Of a DNA stretch of 64,000 nucleotides, positions 50,236 to 59,226 are shown in pieces. The notes below the pieces were generated by a model. It saw only the letters and a list, made by a program, of their open reading frames with translations, searched no databases and had not been told where the DNA came from. Source of the DNA: Ardenticatenaceae bacterium (GTDB taxonomy: Bacteria > Chloroflexota > Anaerolineae > Promineifilales > Promineifilaceae); assembly GCA_020634435.1 (NCBI GenBank), contig JACKBS010000009.1, forward strand, positions 124,001-188,000, written 5' to 3'. The position numbers were made by a program, and so were the translations under genes. Numbering within the stretch: the stretch's first letter is position 1; each line of letters begins with the position of its first letter.

Positions 50236-50300
50236 GGTGATCCGCACCCGGTAAAAGCCAATGCCGTGACACCGATTACCGACCACCGATTACCGAATAC
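50236..50300. repeat. CGGTAATC/GATTACCG word repeats between convergent genes
   Basis: CACCGATTACCGACCACCGATTACCG and related words sit between the acetyltransferase gene and sucB. Similar words occur at 12784-12825 and 55401-55446, also between genes. They can form hairpins and may act as bidirectional terminators. Confidence 0.5.
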
Positions 50301-50304
50301 CAAA

Positions 50305-51525
50305 TCACCCTTCCAACAACAAACTTTCCGGGTCCTCAATCAATTCCTTCACCCGCACCAGGAACTGCACCGCCTCACGGCCGTCTACAATGCGGTGGTC
50401 GTAGCTCAGCGCCACGTACATGATGGGCCGAATCGCTACCTCGCCACTGATCGCTACCGGGCGCTCCACAATGTTGTGTAGCCCCAAAATGCCCACCTGC
50501 GGCGGATTCAAGATTGGCGTGCTGAGCATCGAGCCAAAGACGCCGCCGTTGGTGATGGTAAACGTGCCGCCGCGCAAATCCTCCAACGACAGCGAACCAT
50601 CGCGCGATTTTTGGGCAAATTCTTTGGTCTGCTGCTCGATTTGGGCGAAGCTCATCCGGTCCGCATCGCGCAAAACGGGCACAACCAGCCCTTCCTCCGC
50701 GCCCACGGCAATGCCGATGTCGTAGTAACTTTTTAGGACCATTTCGTCGCCGTCAATCTCTGCATTCAGGCGCGGGAAGGCTTTCAGTGCACCCACGGTC
50801 GCCTTGACGAAGAAGGAGGTGAAGCCAATCTTGACGCCGTGCCGCTGCACAAACGCATCCTGCCGCCGCTGGCGCAGTTCCATCACGGCGCTCATGTCGA
50901 TTTCGTTGAAGGTGGTGAGCATAGCGGCTGTTTGCTGCGCTTCCACTAGTCGAGCCGCAATGGTGCGGCGACGGCGCGACATCTTCACCCGCTCCTCGCG
51001 CGGATCGCGTTGGCTGCTTGCTGCCGGTGGGGCGGCTGGTTTTGCCGCTGGGGCTGCGGCCGGCTTGGCGGCGCTAGACACCGTTTTGGCCGATTCCAGC
51101 AACCTGGCGACATCGTTTTTGGTCACCTTGCCGCCGGGGCCGCTGCCCTTTACTTTGGTTACGTCCACGCCTTCCTCGCTGGCCATGCGCTGGGCTACCG
51201 GGGTGATTTTTTCGGTAACGGCCGTTTCTTCCACTGCGGGCGTAGGCTCTTTTTCGGTCACTTTTTGTTCCGTTGTGGATGCGCTGCCGTTCGGATCGAT
51301 GGTGCCTAGCACGTCGCCAACTTTTACATCTTCACCGGAGCCCACCAAAATTTTGCCCAACACGCCAGAAGATTCGGCCCCGACTTCAACGTCTACCTTG
51401 TCAGTTTCCAGCTCCACCAGCACATCACCTAAATTCACGGCGTCGCCTTCTTTTTTTAGCCATTCACCTACGGTCGCTTCCACAACCGATTCGCCCATTT
51501 GTGGTACTTTGATTTCGATGGTCAT
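50305..51525 (-). CDS. sucB: 2-oxoglutarate dehydrogenase E2, dihydrolipoamide succinyltransferase
   Basis: 406 residues from ATG 51525, with AGAGGA upstream. The lipoyl domain (~1-78) has Lys43 in ETDKVDVEV. A long Ala/Pro linker follows. The peripheral-subunit-binding domain is at ~110-145 (ITPVAQRMASEEGVDVTKVKGSGPGGKVTKNDV). The catalytic domain (~180-406) ends with SYDHRIVDGREAVQFL (His377, Asp381). The MSRRRRTIAARLVEAQQTAAMLTTFNEID block matches succinyl- rather than pyruvate-type E2. sucA lies 61 bp upstream in the same direction; no E3 (lpd) is in the window. Confidence 0.9.
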   Translation of the reverse strand: MTIEIKVPQMGESVVEATVGEWLKKEGDAVNLGDVLVELETDKVDVEVGAESSGVLGKILVGSGEDVKVGDVLGTIDPNGSASTTEQKVTEKEPTPAVEETAVTEKITPVAQRMASEEGVDVTKVKGSGPGGKVTKNDVARLLESAKTVSSAAKPAAAPAAKPAAPPAASSQRDPREERVKMSRRRRTIAARLVEAQQTAAMLTTFNEIDMSAVMELRQRRQDAFVQRHGVKIGFTSFFVKATVGALKAFPRLNAEIDGDEMVLKSYYDIGIAVGAEEGLVVPVLRDADRMSFAQIEQQTKEFAQKSRDGSLSLEDLRGGTFTITNGGVFGSMLSTPILNPPQVGILGLHNIVERPVAISGEVAIRPIMYVALSYDHRIVDGREAVQFLVRVKELIEDPESLLLEG

Positions 51526-51540
51526 TGATTCCTCTTTTTA

Positions 51541-51602
51541 GTGGCTAGTGGTTAGTAGCTGGTGGCTTGTAACGAGCAACTAGCCACTAACCACTAACCA
51601 CT
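51541..51602. repeat. GTGGTTAGT/ACTAACCAC word repeats between sucA and sucB
   Basis: Words built on TAGTGGTTAGT and its complement form a perfect 10-bp arm pair (51547-51556 and 51586-51595) plus further copies. The right side overlaps the sucA stop codon. It lies inside the sucAB operon, where it may tune expression between the two genes. Confidence 0.5.
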
Positions 51603-54418
51603 TTTTCTTCAAATTCAAACGCAAATTCCGTAATCGCCTGCTGGTTGCGGCGGTGCCAGGCGCTGGAGCCTTCGGCGGGGCTGGAGCGGGCGGGACGGCC
51701 GATATAACGCAGGGGGTAACGGCCGTTGATCACCTCATCCAGCCGCCAGCGCATAAAATCCCACGCGCCCATGTTGGCTGGTTCCTCTTGCAGCCAGACG
51801 ACTTCTTCTAAATTTGGATAGCGGTTCAGCACCGCCTCAATTTCTGCTGCGGGGAAGCTGTACAGCTGTTCCACGCGCACTAGCGCCACGTTAAATTGCT
51901 CTTGCGTTTCCTGCACCGCGGCCAGATCGACATACACCTTACCGCTGCACAGCACTAGGCGGCGCACTCCGGCGGCATTGTCGTCGCTGGTCTGCGGGTC
52001 ATCAATCACCGGTTGCCAGCCGCCCTCGGCTAACTCTGCCAGGGTGGAGGCGGATAGCGGATGGCGCAGTAGGCTTTTGGGCGTCAGCACCACCAGCGGC
52101 AGCGGATCGGTTTCCAGCAGCATCGCTTGCCGCCGCAGCAGGTGGAAATATTGGGCGGCGGTGGTGGGGTAGGCGATGCGCATGTTGGTTTTGGCCGCCA
52201 GCTGCAAAAAGCGCTCCAATCGGCCCGATGAGTGGTCTGGGCCTTGCCCTTCGTAGCCATGCGGCAGCAACAGCACCAGCGATGGCGTCTGCTCCCATTT
52301 CGCGTAGCCACTGGCGACATACTCGTCGATAATTGCCTGGGCGGTGTTGATGAAGTCGCCGTACTGCGCCTCCCAAATCACCAGCCGCTCCGGCGCTTCG
52401 ATGTTATAGCCATACTCAAAGCCAATCGCCGCGTTTTCCGACAGCGGGCTGTTGCGAATTTCAAAAGCCGCTTGCGCCTGGGGAATGTTTTGCAGGGGGA
52501 TGTAAACACGGCCGTTTTCTTCATCTCTCAGCAGTGCATGCCGGTGGCTAAACGTGCCCCGCTCCACATCCTCACCGGTCAGGCGGATGGCGGTGCCATT
52601 GGCCAGAATAGAGGCCAGGGCTAAATCTTCGGCTGTGGCCCAATCAACCGTGCGCTCGCTGGCCTCGTCCAGAGCGGAGCCACGCTTTTTCATGGCGCGG
52701 GCCAGCTTGCTGTTGAGGCTAAAGTCGGACGGCGTTTCCAGCAAAGCGTGGTTGAGTTGGCGCAGGGTGGAGGCGGGAACGGCCGTATCCACCGTTTTGG
52801 CCGCACCTTTGGGCGGCAGCTCTGCCTGCGGTTCCAGCGAGTCGGCAATTTCTTCCAGCCGCAGCGATTCGTAAACTTCTTGTAGCGTGCCCATCTTGGC
52901 TTCCACCAGCTTGTCTGGCTCGGCGGCGTCAATATCGCCGCGTTCGACCAGCGTTTTGGCCCACTGCTGGCGCACGGTGGGCAAAGCATCTACCGCCCGG
53001 TACATGCGCGGCTGGGTAAAGCGCGGCTCGTCCCCTTCATTGTGGCCGTAGCGCCGGTAGCCCACCAGATCGATCAGGAAATCTTCCTGGAACTTTTGCC
53101 GGTAAGCGATGGCCAGACGGGCCACCTCGATGCACGCCTCGGGGTCATCGGCATTCACGTGCACGATGGGAATTTTGAAACCCTTGGCCAGGTCGCTGGC
53201 GTAGCGCGTGCTGCGGCTGCTCCAATAATTGGTCGTAAAACCAACCTGATTGTTGGCAATGATATGAATCGTGCCACCGACGCGGTAGCCGCGCAGCCGG
53301 TGCATGTTCAGTGTTTCGGCCACAATCCCCTGGCCCGAAAAGGCCGCATCGCCGTGGATGAGGATGGGCAGGGTAATCTTGTGGTTAAACTGTGGCTGCC
53401 CTGGCTCATTTACCAGCGTGCCCGCGGCGCGGGCCATGCCCACGACCACCGGGTTCACGTGCTCCAAATGGCTGGGGTTGGGGGCCATTTTGATGACCAG
53501 ATCAACCACATCGTCCCCTTCAAAATCAACGGTGCGGTTGGCCCCGGCGTGGTACTTCACGTCGCCAGTCCAGCCGCGATAGTTGCGCCCTTCGTAGCGG
53601 TCCTGCTGGGCCGGGTCTTTGAACTGGGTGAGGATTTCTTCATACGGCCGTTGCAAAATATGCGTCAACACGTTCAGCCGCCCCCGGTGGGCCATGCCGA
53701 TGAGCACGTTGTACACCTCTGCATTCGCCGCCCCACCGATGATTTCGTCCAGCATCGGCACCATCATGTCCAGCCCTTCAATCGAAAAGCGGGTTTTGCC
53801 GGGGAAAATGCGGTGCAGGAACAGCTCAAATGTCTCCACTTCGGTGAGGCGGCTGAGCAGGGCGTGGTTGTCGATGGGCGTTTGCGGCGGGCGGAAGGCG
53901 CGTGTCTCCACCATTTCTTGCAGCCATTGCCGCTCTTCCGGCACGCGCACATGCGCGTAGTCAAAGCCAATGCTACCAGAGTAAATCTGCCGCAAGTGGG
54001 CGATGGCTTCTTTGGCATTGGCTGCATTGGCAGCGGGTGGCCCGCCAATCAGGCTGGCGGGCAGCGCGGCCAAATCGGCTTCGGTGAGGCCGTAGGTGTC
54101 CAAATCCAGGTCGGGGTCGCCGGGTGGGTTGAACAGCCCCAGCGGATCGATCTGGCTGGCCATGTGGCCAAACTTGCGGATGCTTTGCGCCAGATTGACC
54201 GCCCCCATGATTTTTTGCGGATCATAGGTCGGTGCGGCAGGAGTCTGTCCTGCACTTACCGAAGGATGTCCATTTTGCCCAAATTCAACGGGTGGCTGCC
54301 ACTGCTCAAATTGCGCCCGCGTGGCCGCATCCACCGATTGGGGGTCTTGTTGGTATTTTTCATACAGTTCCAGGATGTAGCCAGCGTTCGGCCCGTGGAA
54401 CTCGTGCCAAATGTTCAT
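51587..54418 (-). CDS. sucA: 2-oxoglutarate dehydrogenase E1 component
   Basis: 943 residues from ATG 54418, close to the usual length. The first ~90 residues include the E1o N-terminal GPNAGYILELYEKYQQDP. The thiamine-diphosphate core shows FSIEGLDMMVPMLDEII, GMAHRGRLNVLTHILQRPYEEIL, HGDAAFSGQGIVAETLNMHRLRGY and NNQVGFTTNYWSSRSTRYASD, all typical. LLPHGYEGQGPDHSSGRLERFLQL is the conserved transketolase-C-side block. It decarboxylates 2-oxoglutarate in the TCA cycle with sucB downstream. The C-terminal codons lie in a repeat. Confidence 0.95.
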   Translation of the reverse strand: MNIWHEFHGPNAGYILELYEKYQQDPQSVDAATRAQFEQWQPPVEFGQNGHPSVSAGQTPAAPTYDPQKIMGAVNLAQSIRKFGHMASQIDPLGLFNPPGDPDLDLDTYGLTEADLAALPASLIGGPPAANAANAKEAIAHLRQIYSGSIGFDYAHVRVPEERQWLQEMVETRAFRPPQTPIDNHALLSRLTEVETFELFLHRIFPGKTRFSIEGLDMMVPMLDEIIGGAANAEVYNVLIGMAHRGRLNVLTHILQRPYEEILTQFKDPAQQDRYEGRNYRGWTGDVKYHAGANRTVDFEGDDVVDLVIKMAPNPSHLEHVNPVVVGMARAAGTLVNEPGQPQFNHKITLPILIHGDAAFSGQGIVAETLNMHRLRGYRVGGTIHIIANNQVGFTTNYWSSRSTRYASDLAKGFKIPIVHVNADDPEACIEVARLAIAYRQKFQEDFLIDLVGYRRYGHNEGDEPRFTQPRMYRAVDALPTVRQQWAKTLVERGDIDAAEPDKLVEAKMGTLQEVYESLRLEEIADSLEPQAELPPKGAAKTVDTAVPASTLRQLNHALLETPSDFSLNSKLARAMKKRGSALDEASERTVDWATAEDLALASILANGTAIRLTGEDVERGTFSHRHALLRDEENGRVYIPLQNIPQAQAAFEIRNSPLSENAAIGFEYGYNIEAPERLVIWEAQYGDFINTAQAIIDEYVASGYAKWEQTPSLVLLLPHGYEGQGPDHSSGRLERFLQLAAKTNMRIAYPTTAAQYFHLLRRQAMLLETDPLPLVVLTPKSLLRHPLSASTLAELAEGGWQPVIDDPQTSDDNAAGVRRLVLCSGKVYVDLAAVQETQEQFNVALVRVEQLYSFPAAEIEAVLNRYPNLEEVVWLQEEPANMGAWDFMRWRLDEVINGRYPLRYIGRPARSSPAEGSSAWHRRNQQAITEFAFEFEEKVVSG

Positions 54419-54671
54419 AAAGTTGTTTCTTTTTCCATTTTGCGTCTGGCTGGGCAGCCAGACAGCGTGACAAAACAGTCAGATGAATTAAAAAAGTGAT
54501 CAATCCGCATGTTTATCGTTTGTTGACTCGGTCTTGCGATTGTACCATGAACTCCCGGTGGTGCAGATACAGGGAGGTATATTTTGCAGTTTGGCTGGTA
54601 AGTATATGGTTTACGGTTGCCCAAATCTAACAAAATGCTTACAGGCGCATAGGACGCAGGTAAGAAGCCCT

Positions 54672-54698
54672 TTGTACACAGGCTCTATTTGCTATACT
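54672..54698 (+). promoter_or_regulatory. Candidate promoter for the molybdopterin oxidoreductase gene
   Basis: TTGTAC (54672-54677) and TATACT (54693-54698) with 15-bp spacing. The -10 is a 5-of-6 match. It lies in the 316-bp divergent gap with sucA, which otherwise shows no gene or RNA. Confidence 0.45.
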
Positions 54699-54734
54699 GG
54701 AACTTATCAAGAGAAATGATACAAGGAGACCCCC

Positions 54735-55388
54735 ATGTTTAATCGAGTTTTTGGACGACGCGAGCAGGAAGACGAGGTAAGGGGCATGAATCGGCTGCCA
54801 CCGGGGCAGTCATTGACGCAAAAATTCCCGGTGCTGCATTACGGGCCCACGCCCAATACCGATTTGGCTAACTGGGATTTGCGCGTGTTTGGCCTGGTGG
54901 AAGAAGAAAAAGTGTGGAATTGGGAAGCGTTTAACAAGCTGCCCCGCACCAAACTGACAATGGATATCCACTGCGTCACCCGCTGGTCGAAGTTTGATAC
55001 CGATTGGGAAGGTGTTTCGTTAAAAACGCTGGTGGATGAGGGATTCATCAAGCCAAAGCCGGAAGCAAAGTATGTAATTCAGCATTGCGAGGTGGGGTAT
55101 ACCACCAACACGCCCATCGAGCTGGTGATGCAGGATAATTTTTTGCTGGCGACTCATTTTGATGGCAAGCCGCTAACTGTTGAGCATGGCTGGCCGCTGC
55201 GGGGCATTATCGGTTCATATGCCGACCGCAGTGAAGCAAAAACGGCATATATTTGGAAGGGTGGCAAATGGCTGCGCGCGCTGGAGTTCCGGGCGGATGA
55301 TCAGCTGGGCTTTTGGGAGCGGGCTGGCTACCACAATGAGGCAGATCCGTGGGAGGAGCAGCGCTTTGCGGGTGGCCGCTGGTTTTAG
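54735..55388 (+). CDS. Sulfite-oxidase-family molybdopterin oxidoreductase (YedY-like, soluble)
   Basis: 217 residues, with AAGGAGA before ATG 54735. It matches the oxidoreductase molybdopterin-binding fold: FPVLHYGPTPNTDLANWDLRVFGLV near the N-terminus and WNWEAFNKLPRTKLTMDIHCVTRWSKFDTDWEGVSL, where Cys (in DIHCVTRW) is the Mo ligand. EHGWPLRGIIGSY and KWLRALEFRADD match the later conserved blocks. There is no Tat signal, so it is cytosolic, unlike periplasmic MsrP/YedY. Substrate unknown. Confidence 0.85.
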   Translation: MFNRVFGRREQEDEVRGMNRLPPGQSLTQKFPVLHYGPTPNTDLANWDLRVFGLVEEEKVWNWEAFNKLPRTKLTMDIHCVTRWSKFDTDWEGVSLKTLVDEGFIKPKPEAKYVIQHCEVGYTTNTPIELVMQDNFLLATHFDGKPLTVEHGWPLRGIIGSYADRSEAKTAYIWKGGKWLRALEFRADDQLGFWERAGYHNEADPWEEQRFAGGRWF

Positions 55389-55400
55389 ATTTTGGTAATC

Positions 55401-55446
55401 GGTAATCGGTGAACAGTTTCTTGCCGGTTACTGTTCACCGATTACC
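55401..55446. terminator. Perfect 17-bp hairpin between convergent genes
   Basis: GGTAATCGGTGAACAGT (55401-55417) and its exact complement (55430-55446) flank a 12-base loop. It lies between the oxidoreductase gene and the trypsin-like protease gene and could end both transcripts. The same words occur at 12784 and 50236. Confidence 0.6.
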
Positions 55447-55448
55447 GT

Positions 55449-56051
55449 TCACGCTGCTTCCGCAGCACTTCCCATTTTTTCCTGCAAAAATTTCTTGGCA
55501 ACGTCCACCGGGATGGCAAGGCCAACTTGCGGGCCAGAGATCATGGTGTTGATGCCGACGAGACGGCCGTTTCCATCCACTAACGGCCCGCCAGAATGTC
55601 CCGGACGCAGCTGAATCCCCAGCTGCACCAGCTCCCCATGATACCCATTTTGCTCCAGCGGCTGTCCCACGGCGATGACTGTGCCCCAGGCCGCCGCGCC
55701 AATCACGCCCCACGGATGTCCAACGGCGACTACCCAATCACCTGTTTTTAGCTGGCTGGAATGGCCCAGTTCGATTGTCGGCAGCTGGTTGGCGGCGATG
55801 TAGAGGGCGGCCAGGTCGGTTGTTTCGTCGTAGGTCAGCAGTTGGGCGGGGAAGGAACGGCCGTCGGCCAAAGTCACTTCAGGATCACGCCGTCGCTGCA
55901 CGACGTGAGCGTTGGTCAAAATCAGCCCGTCGCTGTGCCAGATGATACCCGCGCCAAAGCCGGAACGGCCGTTGCCCACCCGCACCACGCTCTGCTGCAC
56001 CATCTGGATAAGCGTGGTCATGGTTTGGTTGATGTTGTTGAGAAGGTTCAT
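55449..56051 (-). CDS. Trypsin-like serine protease, HtrA-type without PDZ
   Basis: 200 residues if ATG 56051 is used (TTG 56069 in frame is the alternative). The S1C core is present: His in LTNAHVV, Asp in TTDLAALYI, Ser in LRPGHSGGPLVDGNGRLVGIN. It lacks signal peptide, transmembrane segment and PDZ domain, and is short. It follows the PDZ-containing paralogue at 56119 in the same direction, across a perfect 21-bp inverted repeat. Cytosolic localisation would be unusual for this family. Confidence 0.82.
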   Translation of the reverse strand: MNLLNNINQTMTTLIQMVQQSVVRVGNGRSGFGAGIIWHSDGLILTNAHVVQRRRDPEVTLADGRSFPAQLLTYDETTDLAALYIAANQLPTIELGHSSQLKTGDWVVAVGHPWGVIGAAAWGTVIAVGQPLEQNGYHGELVQLGIQLRPGHSGGPLVDGNGRLVGINTMISGPQVGLAIPVDVAKKFLQEKMGSAAEAA

Positions 56052-56060
56052 AGTTGAAAA

Positions 56061-56111
56061 ATTACTCAATTACCCAATTACAGTTCGTAAGTAATTGGGT
56101 AATTGAGTAAT
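56061..56111. repeat. Perfect 21-bp inverted repeat between the two HtrA-like genes
   Basis: Arms at 56061-56081 and 56091-56111, built from ATTACTCAATTACCC words, flank a 9-base loop. No mismatch. It may limit readthrough from the upstream protease gene into the downstream one. Confidence 0.65.
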
Positions 56112-56118
56112 CGGGTAA

Positions 56119-57015
56119 TTAGGACCGGGCCACGACGGTGATTTCGGTGGCGTGCACCTGCCCACCGCGGACAAATTTGGCAGGAACGGCCGTTCCCACT
56201 ACATCTCCCGCCAGCAGGGCCAGCAAATCATCATGCGACTGTACCGGGCTGTTGGCAAAACTGACCAGCGTGTCGCCCAGCGTCAGGCCTGCTTTGGCGG
56301 CCGGGCTGTCATTTTCCACGGAGACGACCAGCAGGCCGCGCTTTTGCTCCAGTTCGGCCTTCAGGTTGTCGGGTAGGTGGACGCGCTGGGTGCTGACGCC
56401 GAGATAGCCGCGCTGCACGCGACCGTGCGCCTGCAAGGCATCGGCAACGCGGGCCAGGGTAGCGGTCGGGATGGTCATGCTGGCACCACGCCCCAAAGCC
56501 GAAGAGTTTAGCCCGACAAGCTGTCCGGCGGTGTTTACCAACGGGCCGCCGGAGAAGCCGGGGTACATCACCACATCGGTTTGCATGTAGCGGTCAATCT
56601 CGCCGCCCAGCCGGGTGCGCCAGCCATCGCCCAACGCCGAGATGATGCCCAGGGTGGCCTGCACGGTGCGTCCGGGCCGCCCCAAAGCCAGCACCAGATT
56701 GCCCACGCCCAGCTCCTGCTTGTTGCCTTCGGTTAGCGGAGTCAGGTCGTTGGCGTCTACTTTTAGCAAGGCAAGGTCGGTAGATGGATCGCGCCCAACG
56801 AGGCTAGCGCTGACGCGTTCGCCGTTGGGCAGGCCGATGTGCAGGCCATCATCCCGGCTCAGCACGTGGTTGGCGGTCAAAATCAAACCATCTGCGTGCC
56901 AAACAATACCTGTCGCGCCAAAGCGGCGGCGTCCTTCAACCCGCACAATGCCGGAATCTGCCTGGGAAACGGCCGTTGCCATTGCCGTTGAAAGTTCAGT
57001 CAATACGTTGCTCAT
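56119..57015 (-). CDS. HtrA-type serine protease with one PDZ domain
   Basis: 298 residues from ATG 57015 with AAGGAG upstream. The catalytic triad is intact: His in LTANHVLSRDDG, Asp in STDLALLKVD, Ser in MYPGFSGGPLVNTAGQLVG. The PDZ domain (~205-290) contains RGYLGVSTQRVHLPDN and NDSPAAKAGLTLGDTLVSF. No signal peptide or transmembrane anchor is seen, in contrast to DegP/DegS. It sits between a NarL-type regulator upstream and a PDZ-less paralogue downstream. Confidence 0.85.
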   Translation of the reverse strand: MSNVLTELSTAMATAVSQADSGIVRVEGRRRFGATGIVWHADGLILTANHVLSRDDGLHIGLPNGERVSASLVGRDPSTDLALLKVDANDLTPLTEGNKQELGVGNLVLALGRPGRTVQATLGIISALGDGWRTRLGGEIDRYMQTDVVMYPGFSGGPLVNTAGQLVGLNSSALGRGASMTIPTATLARVADALQAHGRVQRGYLGVSTQRVHLPDNLKAELEQKRGLLVVSVENDSPAAKAGLTLGDTLVSFANSPVQSHDDLLALLAGDVVGTAVPAKFVRGGQVHATEITVVARS

Positions 57016-57030
57016 GTTTGCTCCTTGTTT

Positions 57031-57046
57031 CGCGGAAAAATCCGCG
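57031..57046. repeat. Short hairpin in the HtrA-PDZ leader
   Basis: CGCGGA-aaaa-TCCGCG is a perfect 6-bp stem, 16 bases upstream of ATG 57015 (minus strand). It may influence translation of the protease. Confidence 0.4.
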
Positions 57047-57149
57047 CCTACGGTTTACGATGGTTATGAGTTTAGGGGAAATTGTCCAGGGGAAAATCAG
57101 CCATTTCGGGAGTAGGCTACCTGGAAAAATGGGTAGGTTGACCATTTAG

Positions 57150-57169
57150 CCTGGGGCTTCAGCCCCAGG
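57150..57169. repeat. CCTGGGGCT/AGCCCCAGG inverted repeat
   Basis: Perfect 9-bp arms flank TC, between the NarL-type regulator and the HtrA-PDZ gene. This is a common dispersed hairpin type and could act as an intra-operon attenuator. Confidence 0.5.
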
Positions 57170-57185
57170 TAGTCGAATCGCCAAA

Positions 57186-57833
57186 TCATAACAATAGCAA
57201 TCCCAACCGCGTCGCCTGCACCACCGCCTCGGTGCGGCTTTGCGCGTTGAGCTTGCCCAGAATCGCATTAACGTGAAACTTCACCGTGTGATCACTAATT
57301 TCCAGCTGGTGGGCAATTGCTTTGTTGGTCAGTCCCTCGGCCAGCAGGGTAAGCACTTCCAACTCGCGCGGGGTCAAATCGACAGACTCAGGGAGCGTTT
57401 CAGAGGCGAGAGAAGCCAACGGCAAAACAGAGGTTACAAATTCCGGGTCTAACGCGGCGACACCGTACTGCGCGGCTTGTAGCGCAGCCACCATCGCGGC
57501 GGTGGGGGCGTCGCGGCGCAGCATGGCTTGAATGCCAAGCGACCAAAGGTGAGGAACGGCCGTTTCATCACCAAGCAGCGCCACCACGGGGAGCGGAAAA
57601 GGTTCCGCATCGGGCAGAGTAGTCGGCGCAGACCAGCCCACATCCCAGACCACGCCATCCAGCTGCAAATCCAGCCATTCATCAGCCTGCAAATCAGCTA
57701 GCCAATCGGTGAGGCTCATTTGGGCCACAACCTCGCAGGTGGGTTCGGCGGCCAGCAGGGTGGCCAGGCCAGCCCGTGCTAGCGGATCGTTAGCCACAAT
57801 GGCGATAGACAGCGTTGGAGGGATTTCGCTCAT
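57186..57833 (-). CDS. NarL/LuxR-type response regulator with degenerate receiver
   Basis: 215 residues from ATG 57833; GTG 57851 in frame is the alternative. The C-terminal LuxR HTH is clear: LTPRELEVLTLLAEGLTNKAIAHQLEISDHTVKFHVNAILGKL. The N-terminal half resembles a receiver, with the acceptor-like Asp in GVVWDVGWS, but the acidic N-terminal pair is weak (VANDPLARAG) and the conserved Lys position is not visible (AMLRRDAP). It may be phosphorylation-independent. It is upstream of both HtrA-type genes and could control them. Confidence 0.82.
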   Translation of the reverse strand: MSEIPPTLSIAIVANDPLARAGLATLLAAEPTCEVVAQMSLTDWLADLQADEWLDLQLDGVVWDVGWSAPTTLPDAEPFPLPVVALLGDETAVPHLWSLGIQAMLRRDAPTAAMVAALQAAQYGVAALDPEFVTSVLPLASLASETLPESVDLTPRELEVLTLLAEGLTNKAIAHQLEISDHTVKFHVNAILGKLNAQSRTEAVVQATRLGLLLL

Positions 57834-57960
57834 GGCGGCCAAGCGTACCACATTTGTCTATGAGGTTGATAAGATTTTTGCGCTGAATTTGTTCGTAAAA
57901 TCACTCTGTTGCCTGTACCATTCGCCTCTTCAAGAAAAACCCGACACAACGAGGAACTGT

Positions 57961-59214
57961 ATGACCACCACCGATATTTCTCACAGCACGCGCCAGCGCC
58001 TGACGGCCGCGCTCTTTTTTGCCCAGAGCTTATTTTCGGCGGCGATGATTGCTGGCTTTACTCTCACGCCCATTTTGGCGGCCCAATTGGGCGGCAGCGA
58101 CAATGCGGCCGGAGTGCCTAACACACTCACGCTGCTGGGCCGGGCAGCGGCGGCTTACCCAATTGGCTGGCTGTTTGACAAGGTTGGCCGTCGGCTGGGG
58201 CTGACAGTGGGGTTTTCTCTGGCTTTGGCCGGAGCGGCGCTGACGGTGTGGGCGGTGCTGAACGGTTCGTTTTTAGGGTTATGTGCCGGAGCGGCACTCA
58301 TGGGGATGGGGCGTGGCGGCAGCGAGCAGGCCCGTTACGTTGCCGCTGAAGTGCAAGCGCCAGAACGCCGTGCCAAAGTGATTGGCCTGATTGTTTTTGC
58401 CGGAACGATTGGTGCCGTGGGTGGCCCGGCTCTGGTAGGGCCGTCGGCACGGCTGGCTGAGCAGTGGGGCTTCTTGTCCGATGCGGGACCTTACATGGCG
58501 ACGGTGGTGCTTTACGGCATTGGGTTGCTAACCATTTTCCTCTTTTTGCGGCCCGACCCCCGGCAGGTGAGCCAGCTGGTGGCGGTCGAAAATCCAGGGG
58601 AAGCGGTGCAGGGGCCAGCACGGCCGTTTTCGCAAATTTTCAGCCAACCTGTGGTGCTGCTGGCGGTCGCGTCTATGGCCGTTGGCCAACTGGTGATGGT
58701 CCTCATCATGGTGATTACGCCGCTGCACATGAACCACAACAACCACACCACGGAATCGGTTTCGCTGGTGATCATGGCGCACACGCTGGGGATGTACGGC
58801 TTGTCCAGCGTAACGGGCTGGCTAATTGATCGATACGGCCGTATTCCTCTCATTTTGGCTGGGGCAATACTGCTCATCATTGCCGGCGTCCAGGCACCGC
58901 TGTCGGTTTCACTGCTGAACCTGGTGGTAGCCCTCTTTTTGCTGGGTTTGGGCTGGAACTTCTGCTTTATCGCCGGGTCGTCGTTGATGTCTGATGCCCT
59001 TGCACCCAACGAACGCGCTCGCGCTCAGGGCGCTTCTGAAGTGCTGGTGTCGCTGGCCAGCGGGGTGGGTAGTTTGGGCACCGGCACGGTCTTTCAACAA
59101 GGGGGAATGACGGCCGTTGCGGCCGTGGGCATCGCGCTTGCCTTGTTGCTGATGGCCTTGTTGGTCTGGTTCAACCGGTTCTCACGCCGGACCCCTCCAG
59201 CGGCAACGGCCTAG
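57961..59214 (+). CDS. Major facilitator superfamily transporter
   Basis: 417 residues; GAGGAA precedes ATG 57961. About twelve hydrophobic segments are visible. The loop 2-3 motif GWLFDKVGRRLGL (GxLaDrxGRkxxL type) appears near residue 65, and the related GWLIDRYGRIPLIL in the second half. Loops contain few charged residues. It belongs to the drug/metabolite MFS branch, but no substrate can be named. It is divergent from the NarL-type gene with 127 bp between. Confidence 0.88.
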   Translation: MTTTDISHSTRQRLTAALFFAQSLFSAAMIAGFTLTPILAAQLGGSDNAAGVPNTLTLLGRAAAAYPIGWLFDKVGRRLGLTVGFSLALAGAALTVWAVLNGSFLGLCAGAALMGMGRGGSEQARYVAAEVQAPERRAKVIGLIVFAGTIGAVGGPALVGPSARLAEQWGFLSDAGPYMATVVLYGIGLLTIFLFLRPDPRQVSQLVAVENPGEAVQGPARPFSQIFSQPVVLLAVASMAVGQLVMVLIMVITPLHMNHNNHTTESVSLVIMAHTLGMYGLSSVTGWLIDRYGRIPLILAGAILLIIAGVQAPLSVSLLNLVVALFLLGLGWNFCFIAGSSLMSDALAPNERARAQGASEVLVSLASGVGSLGTGTVFQQGGMTAVAAVGIALALLLMALLVWFNRFSRRTPPAATA

Positions 59215-59226
59215 AGATACTTGCTG

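Noticed and set aside
53042..54499. Long plus-strand frame (485 codons) antisense to sucA
   Set aside because: It is the shadow of a highly conserved GC-rich gene; the minus-strand protein is unmistakably SucA.
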